From Io17-Chloro-G2 sp963663135 (GTDB taxonomy: Bacteria; Chloroflexota; Dehalococcoidia; Lucifugimonadales; UBA3495): a stretch of DNA of 64,000 nucleotides. The stretch is taken from NCBI GenBank assembly GCA_963663135.2, contig CAXXRM010000005.1, positions 310,001 through 374,000 on the forward strand, read 5' to 3'. Numbering within the stretch: position 1 is the first letter of the stretch; each line of letters begins with the position of its first letter. The translations under genes were made by a program, and so were the position numbers. Positions 59,626 to 64,000 of the stretch are shown piece by piece. Below the pieces are notes generated by a model. It was given only the letters and a program-made list of their open reading frames with translations, did no database searches and was not told where the DNA came from.

Positions 59626-60573
59626 CTAGCGAGGCGCTGCTGGATTCGCCGCTGCAAATGACTGGCTTAGGGCTGCAGACGCTTCCGCCACCGCTTGCTC
59701 CGCCTTGTCCACGACACCGTACATTCCGAAGAACCCGTGGATCATCCCGTCATACCGGCTGGCCTTGGCGTCATTTCCCGCCGCCTTCAACATCCCGGCA
59801 TAGGCTTCGCCCTCGTCGCAGAGCGGGTCAAATTCGGCGGTGATCACCAGGGCCGGGGGGAGGCCGCTCAGGTCTGCCGCCGCCAAGGGAGCGGCGTAAG
59901 GGTTTGACGCATCGGCGTCGTTGGCAAGGTAGTGGTCCCAATACCACTTCATGGCATCCCTGGTCAGCATGTATCCATCGGCGTTCTTTTGGTAGGAGCC
60001 GGTCTGGTAATCCCGGGCGGTCACCGGGTAAACCAGCAGTTGGAAGCTCAAGCTTGGGCCTCTGCGGTCCCGGGCCGCAATTGCAACCGCGGCCGCCAGG
60101 TTGCCGCCGGCGCTGTCGCCGCCTACGGCAATGCGGTCTGGGTCGCCGTTGAGTGCGGCGGCGTTATGGGCAGCCCACTCGGTGGCGGCATAGCAATCGT
60201 CGAAGGGGACCGGGAACTTGGATTCCGGGGCCAGGCGGTAGTCAACCGAGACCACGACGCATTCCGATTTCACCGCGAGATGGCGCGCCGTGGCGTCGGC
60301 TGTCTCCAGGTTTCCGATCACCCAACCGCCGCCGTGGAACCAGCACAATATAGGGAAGGGACCGGAGCCCGCTGGAGTGTAAATCCGGACCGGCACCTGG
60401 TAATCGCCGTTGGGAATGGTCTGGTTTGCCACCTTGGCGACCTCCGGTCCGGCAGCGCGGGGTCGGGCCAACATGTTGGCGCGCGCTTCTTCCGGCGATA
60501 CCGTGTGGTTGGGCGGTAAGCCCAGGGCGGCTATCTGGTCCATTACTTTTTGGGCCTGCGGGTCCAGTGGCAT
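59626..60573 (-). CDS. Alpha/beta hydrolase, hormone-sensitive-lipase family esterase
   Basis: A 315-residue esterase of family IV. The HGGGW motif is at residues 80-84 and the nucleophile elbow GDSAGG at 152-157 with Ser154. The catalytic acid is in the DPLCDEGEAYA block and the histidine in MIHGFFGM. The N-terminal cap (LDPQAQKVMDQIAALGLPP) is usual. Family members hydrolyse short- to medium-chain acyl esters. The ATG follows GGAGGAATACCT. Confidence 0.92.
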   Translation of the reverse strand: MPLDPQAQKVMDQIAALGLPPNHTVSPEEARANMLARPRAAGPEVAKVANQTIPNGDYQVPVRIYTPAGSGPFPILCWFHGGGWVIGNLETADATARHLAVKSECVVVSVDYRLAPESKFPVPFDDCYAATEWAAHNAAALNGDPDRIAVGGDSAGGNLAAAVAIAARDRRGPSLSFQLLVYPVTARDYQTGSYQKNADGYMLTRDAMKWYWDHYLANDADASNPYAAPLAAADLSGLPPALVITAEFDPLCDEGEAYAGMLKAAGNDAKASRYDGMIHGFFGMYGVVDKAEQAVAEASAALSQSFAAANPAAPR

Positions 60574-60719
60574 AGGTATTCCTCCAATTCGTGCTGAGTT
60601 TTCGGTTGCTGCGTTCTTTCGATTGCCGGGGCCGGACCGGCGGGGCGAGGTGGAAAATTGGCTACTGTTTCTACCCCACCGGCGCTTCAGAGGTCCAGTC
60701 CGGCACTGTACAGCTCAAG

Positions 60720-61901
60720 CTACCAGGCCGCTCTCAAGATGCTCATTATGGGCCCGGCGTCGTAAACCGGCTTGGGGTTGGTGGCAAGACTCCGGTCGGT
60801 CAGGGTGGCCGAAGCAATTAACTCCAGTCCTTCGTCGGGCACGTCAACCTCCCGCAGGGTCAGGGGCAGACCCAAGCGGCGGCACAATTCGGCGACGCCA
60901 TCCGCTGCTGCAATTGCCGCTTCCTGGTCGTCGATGTCGTGGCAATCAATCCCCATTGCCTGAGCCACCAACCCCAACCGCGGCGCGCATGCGTCGGAGT
61001 TGAACCTCATGGTGTGGGGCAACAGGATGGAGTTGGCCTCCCCGTGGGGAACGTTGTACAGGCCACCCAACTGGTGGGCGATGCCAGTGTTCAGGCCCAA
61101 GCCAGGGCGGGCCAGCATGGTCATGCAAGCCGCCGTCTTGACCTGGAGCATGGCATCGATATCTCCGTCCTGGCATCCGGGCAAATGCTGCACCAACAGC
61201 CTGATGGTATGCAAGGCCAGGGCGTCAGAAATAGGATGGTGTCCCGTGGAGTACACGCTTTCCACCGCTATGCGGAACTGGCCCATCGCGGTGGAAAGGG
61301 CGATGGGCTTGGGAGTGGTGGCCAGAGCCTCGCCGTCGATAATCACAACCTTGGGCAGCGTCCCCTGGCCGGAGATCAAAATTTTGCGCCCCTGGGATCT
61401 GTCGGTGAAGCCGCCGCCCCCGCCGCTGAGTTCTGCGGCCCCCATGGTGGTCCCCACGGCGACAATCGGTATCTTTGGGTGAGGCAGGTCCGGCGCGATG
61501 ACCTTGTCCGGCGGTTCGAAGCGCACCTCGTAGTCGTGGAGGTCGCCTCCTTCGGCCAGCATCATGGCTATGCCCTTGCAGGTGTCGCTGGTGCTGCCGC
61601 CGCCCACTGCCACCAACACATCTGGTTCCAGTTCCCTGGCGGCTGCGACCGCTTCTGCCAACACCTCCACCGGTGAGTGGGGCGCTATACCGGAGAACAG
61701 GCCCGCGGCCCTGGCCCCTAAGGCCTCCTGCGCCCTTTGGACCACGTTGCTGTGGGCCAGGATGTTCGGCCCGCAGACCACCATTGCCCGTTTGGCTCCC
61801 AACCGGTCGACCACGGCGCCAAGCTGGGAGATGGCGTTAACCGAGCAGATTATCTGCTGGCCCGACCCCGTATAGTGGTAACTCAGGGATTTCTCTGGCA
61901 C
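60720..61901 (-). CDS. Iron-alcohol-dehydrogenase-fold protein missing most metal ligands
   Basis: A 393-residue protein of the Fe-ADH/maleylacetate-reductase superfamily, beginning at GTG 61901 after GAGG. The nucleotide-binding GGGS is at residues 100-103 and PIVAVGTTMGAAEL follows. Compared with FucO-type enzymes, the metal ligands Asp and His of GMDALTH are replaced (AMGQFRI, Gly207 and Ile211), and the next His is Thr272 (NTGIAH); only His286 (VPHG) remains. Maleylacetate reductases work without metal and are a better comparison, but this one also lacks their conserved His in AIAHAVE. The reaction is therefore uncertain. Confidence 0.8.
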   Translation of the reverse strand: MPEKSLSYHYTGSGQQIICSVNAISQLGAVVDRLGAKRAMVVCGPNILAHSNVVQRAQEALGARAAGLFSGIAPHSPVEVLAEAVAAARELEPDVLVAVGGGSTSDTCKGIAMMLAEGGDLHDYEVRFEPPDKVIAPDLPHPKIPIVAVGTTMGAAELSGGGGGFTDRSQGRKILISGQGTLPKVVIIDGEALATTPKPIALSTAMGQFRIAVESVYSTGHHPISDALALHTIRLLVQHLPGCQDGDIDAMLQVKTAACMTMLARPGLGLNTGIAHQLGGLYNVPHGEANSILLPHTMRFNSDACAPRLGLVAQAMGIDCHDIDDQEAAIAAADGVAELCRRLGLPLTLREVDVPDEGLELIASATLTDRSLATNPKPVYDAGPIMSILRAAW

Positions 61902-62108
61902 GTCGGCAACCTCACAATTTAGGTCCGCGTAAGATTTGGCGGGCCGGAATGTTGGCCTGGCCGCCCTGTCACCGGCGGCGTCTCACTGCGCCGCCGGGGT
62001 CTTGCCTATTATACCTGAACCCACACAATCGCATTTCAAACCGCCGCCAGAATGTCCGAAAAACCTCATCTCCACCCGTGGGAGAAGATGACCTCGTACC
62101 CCCGCCCG
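61902..62108. other. Intergenic region, no gene seen
   Basis: Leader of the alcohol-dehydrogenase-like gene and spacer before the MITE-like element. The right end (ATTTCAAACCGCCGCC) recalls CATTACAAACCGCCGG near 6837, another sign of dispersed repeats. Confidence 0.35.
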
Positions 62109-62290
62109 GTCATTCTCACCGGGGCGGGATTCCAGATCCCTTTCCATGCGCCGACACGCTTATGGCAACGGAGAAACATCCGGTGTGTAAGCCGCACCAC
62201 CGTCACCCTTGCCGCCCCACCACGCCCCGGACACTGGAGGGAGCCTAAAGGACAAAAAGGGCTCTGGATTCCCGCCGCGGCGAGAATGGC
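62109..62290 (+). repeat. MITE-like element 4 with A-repeat ends
   Basis: A 182-bp unit bounded by an A repeat at 62109-62140 and its inverted copy at 62259-62290. The interior begins CCATGCGCCGACACGCTTAT, shared with the copies near 6980 and 10086. It carries no gene. Confidence 0.75.
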
Positions 62291-62309
62291 GGATGGCTTT
62301 CCCACTGCC

Positions 62310-62406
62310 ACGTATGAAGAATGAAAAGGGCCTGTTTTCATGACAATTGCGGATGAGCTCGCGGAGGCAACGCACGAGGATGAAAATGACCTATTTTAAT
62401 AATAAT
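62310..62406 (-). repeat. B-unit dimer, inverted
   Basis: Reverse complement of the dimer at 13969-14085, with ATTTTCATCCTCGTGCGT and ATCCGCAATTGTCATGA shared. Each half contains two small palindromes. It adjoins element 4. Confidence 0.7.
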
Positions 62407-62429
62407 GGCGGGAGGTGTCCGAGCTTGGA

Positions 62430-62494
62430 AATAGGGCGATCAGGCGTTACTTAGGATGCAAGATCCGCCGGTCACATTAGAATGCGGTTGTCCT
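62430..62494 (+). repeat. D repeat, copy 2
   Basis: Matches 7307-7366 at about 80 percent. It includes TAGAAT (62478-62483), which could be a -10 box for the following transporter gene, but no suitable -35 is spaced to it. Confidence 0.55.
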
Positions 62495-62513
62495 GGATAT
62501 TTGAGCCCGCACT

Positions 62514-63836
62514 TTGGTTAACGACTTCTATACCGTGCTATCCTACTCTTGGAAATTTCCCGCTCCCACGGCGGGTCCAGCGAGAATAGATCTGAACGAC
62601 ACGGCGCGCAGCATAGTCAACCTGTTCAGCACCTCCCTGGTGATGAGCTTCGGCCACGGCATGATCATACCGACGATCCCCGTGATGGCCGTATCCTTCG
62701 AAGTTTCCATCGGGCTGGCGGCTCAGGTGGTGACTGCCCACGCCCTGGGCAGGTTCGCAAGCCCTCTGCCGACCGGTATGATTATCGATCGGTTGGGCAC
62801 CCGGTCGGCCATGGTTATCGGCCCCGGGATCCTGGTCGCCGGAGCCGTGCTTGCCGCCGTCACGCAGCGCTTTGACCTGATGCTGCTGGCCATGTTCACG
62901 GCCGGCGCCGGCGACAGCATGTGGATGAGCGCCCGAGAGGTGGCCGGGGTCAACTTGGTGCGTTCGGACCAGCGCGGCCGCCTGATGAGCGGCTTCATGG
63001 GCATATCCAGCGCGGGCATGGCCTTGGGCCCCGTCTTTGGAGGGCTGCTCACCGAATTCGTGAATTTCCGGGCCGTGTTCGTGGTCTACGCGCTTCTGGC
63101 GCTTATCGTCTGGGTGGTCGCCTGGGTCAGCGCGGCAAACATTCCGGCGGAAGATGTCCGGCCGTCCTCTGCCAGCCCGCAGCCCCGCGCCCTGCGGCGC
63201 TTTTTCGTGTGGGAGCAATTGGCTGATTGGGGACGCCTTCTGAAGAGCATAGTGCCCGAGTACCGGGTGACCTACGGTGTGTTGGTATTCGTCACCACGA
63301 TCATGATGCTCTACCGGATGGTCCTCCAGAGCATGCTGCCCCTGTACGCGGGCGCCTATCTGGGCTACTCGCCGACCCGGGTCGGCTCCTTGTTCCTCAT
63401 TACCGCTATATTCGTTTTTGCAATGATCGTTCCGGCCGGCTTCATCACCGACAAGATCGGGAGAAAGTGGGCAACGGTGCCCAGCACCGCAATTCCCGGA
63501 CTCGCATTCCTCGCCCTACCCTTTTATGACAGTTACCCGGCCCTGTTGGCCATAAGCGCGGTGATTGGAATGGGCCAGGGTTTATCGTTGGGTTCGGTTG
63601 CCACATCAACCTATGACGTTATTCCCGCGGCCGGCCGGGGCCGGCTACAGGCCCTTCGCCGGACCGTGGCGGAGCTAGGCGGCGTCAGCGGGCCGGCAAT
63701 GGGCGGTCTTATCGCCAACGCCTACAATCCGGGGGGCGCATTCCTGGTAGTAGGTCCCCTGCTATTGTTTGCCGCGCTGCTACTGGCCGCAGTGGCCAAG
63801 GAGACCCTGGTAAAGCGGCAGGCGGTGGCCGCCTGA
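62514..63836 (+). CDS. MFS transporter
   Basis: A 440-residue major facilitator superfamily protein with about 12 membrane segments. The frame begins with TTG 62514 and has no ribosome-binding site, so the true start could be slightly downstream, before the first segment (VNLFSTSLVMSFGHGMIIP). LPTGMIIDRLGTRSAMVIG is the loop 2-3 signature, and GFITDKIGRKWATV the repeat of it in the second half. A long central loop (EDVRPSSASPQPRALRRFF) separates the halves. Substrate unknown; it stands alone after the repeat-rich region. Confidence 0.87.
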   Translation: MVNDFYTVLSYSWKFPAPTAGPARIDLNDTARSIVNLFSTSLVMSFGHGMIIPTIPVMAVSFEVSIGLAAQVVTAHALGRFASPLPTGMIIDRLGTRSAMVIGPGILVAGAVLAAVTQRFDLMLLAMFTAGAGDSMWMSAREVAGVNLVRSDQRGRLMSGFMGISSAGMALGPVFGGLLTEFVNFRAVFVVYALLALIVWVVAWVSAANIPAEDVRPSSASPQPRALRRFFVWEQLADWGRLLKSIVPEYRVTYGVLVFVTTIMMLYRMVLQSMLPLYAGAYLGYSPTRVGSLFLITAIFVFAMIVPAGFITDKIGRKWATVPSTAIPGLAFLALPFYDSYPALLAISAVIGMGQGLSLGSVATSTYDVIPAAGRGRLQALRRTVAELGGVSGPAMGGLIANAYNPGGAFLVVGPLLLFAALLLAAVAKETLVKRQAVAA

Positions 63837-63889
63837 CGTGCGAAATTCTAGCTGCGGGGTGTCTACCGCGTCCGGAAAACGGAGGTCGC

Positions 63890-64000
63890 CTAGGCTAGGG
63901 AGCCCATGGGGTCCCAGGGAGGCAATACGATGGGTTCCAGGTCCAAGGCCTGCTGCAAGTCCTCGGGCAGGTAACTCTTTGGGGCTGCAATCTCGAACAT
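63890..64000 (-). CDS. C-terminal end of a gene entering from the right edge
   Basis: On the minus strand a frame open to the window edge gives FEIAAPKSYLPEDLQQALDL and EPIVLPPWDPMGSLA before a TAG at 63892-63890. Codon composition is like that of neighbouring genes. Too little is present to name the protein. Confidence 0.5.
   Translation of the reverse strand: MFEIAAPKSYLPEDLQQALDLEPIVLPPWDPMGSLA

Noticed and set aside
1..64000. tRNA, rRNA or riboswitch genes
   Set aside because: I looked at the longer intergenic stretches and found no cloverleaf, rRNA segment or riboswitch core I could support; a tRNAscan/Infernal run would settle it.

Overview
The window reads as a high-GC bacterial chromosome segment, most likely from a Chloroflexota lineage related to SAR202/Dehalococcoidia. 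This is inference from gene content: eight luciferase-like (LLM) flavin monooxygenase paralogs, Rieske dioxygenases, several metal-dependent amidohydrolases, reductive-dehalogenase-like proteins, many GTG/TTG starts and two leaderless promoters. There is no rRNA or tRNA gene that I can recognise, no CRISPR array, and no transposase or phage gene.

Layout. 1-2.5 kb: two reductive-dehalogenase-like proteins followed by a 7Fe-ferredoxin/GlcG fusion. 2.8-9.8 kb (minus strand): an LLM oxidoreductase with a tiny membrane protein, glutamine synthetase, a nitroreductase and three tandem crotonases. 10-14 kb (plus): a repeat-domain protein of unknown function flanked by perfect 34-bp direct repeats, an LLM enzyme and an amidohydrolase. 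14-21 kb (minus): LLM enzymes, a cupin, an alpha/beta hydrolase and a four-gene set that looks like a copper or metal membrane module. 21-31 kb: aldo/keto reductase, D-amino-acylase-like hydrolase, GlcG, two LLM monooxygenases including an NtaA/DszA type, a hicB with a broken hicA, an FMN reductase, a bicupin and an amidohydrolase. 31-39.6 kb (minus): an aromatic-ring dioxygenase cluster (one beta, two alpha subunits, one dihydrodiol-dehydrogenase-like SDR) with two tandem oligopeptide-type substrate-binding lipoproteins, one of them frameshifted. 39.8-47.2 kb: an LLM enzyme, a peroxiredoxin gene interrupted by one in-frame TGA exactly at the peroxidatic cysteine position (candidate selenoprotein), a D-amino-acylase-like hydrolase and an E1alpha-E1beta-E2 2-oxoacid dehydrogenase operon. 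47.2-53.8 kb (minus): a VapBC pair, a large lipoprotein metalloprotease, two 4,5-dihydroxyphthalate-decarboxylase-like periplasmic-binding-fold proteins with a duplicated 3' fragment, and an esterase. 54-64 kb: PuuE-like deacetylase, amidohydrolase, two MFS transporters, LLM enzyme, SDR, HSL-type esterase and a divergent iron-alcohol-dehydrogenase-family protein.

Taken together the genes suggest aerobic, flavin- and Rieske-based oxidative attack on recalcitrant organic molecules, followed by hydrolases, crotonases, dehydrogenases and a 2-oxoacid dehydrogenase that feed carbon into central metabolism. Intergenic regions carry a family of short MITE-like elements: 32-bp termini in inverted orientation, a shared interior, and neighbouring hairpin units.

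The observation I consider most worth checking is the putative selenocysteine peroxiredoxin at 40904-41362 (minus), with a 17-nt hairpin 10 nt after the UGA. Others are the 34-bp-repeat-flanked unknown gene with a leaderless promoter, the split reductive-dehalogenase-like pair, the membrane/cupredoxin module, and the duplicated gene fragment bracketing the metalloprotease lipoprotein.
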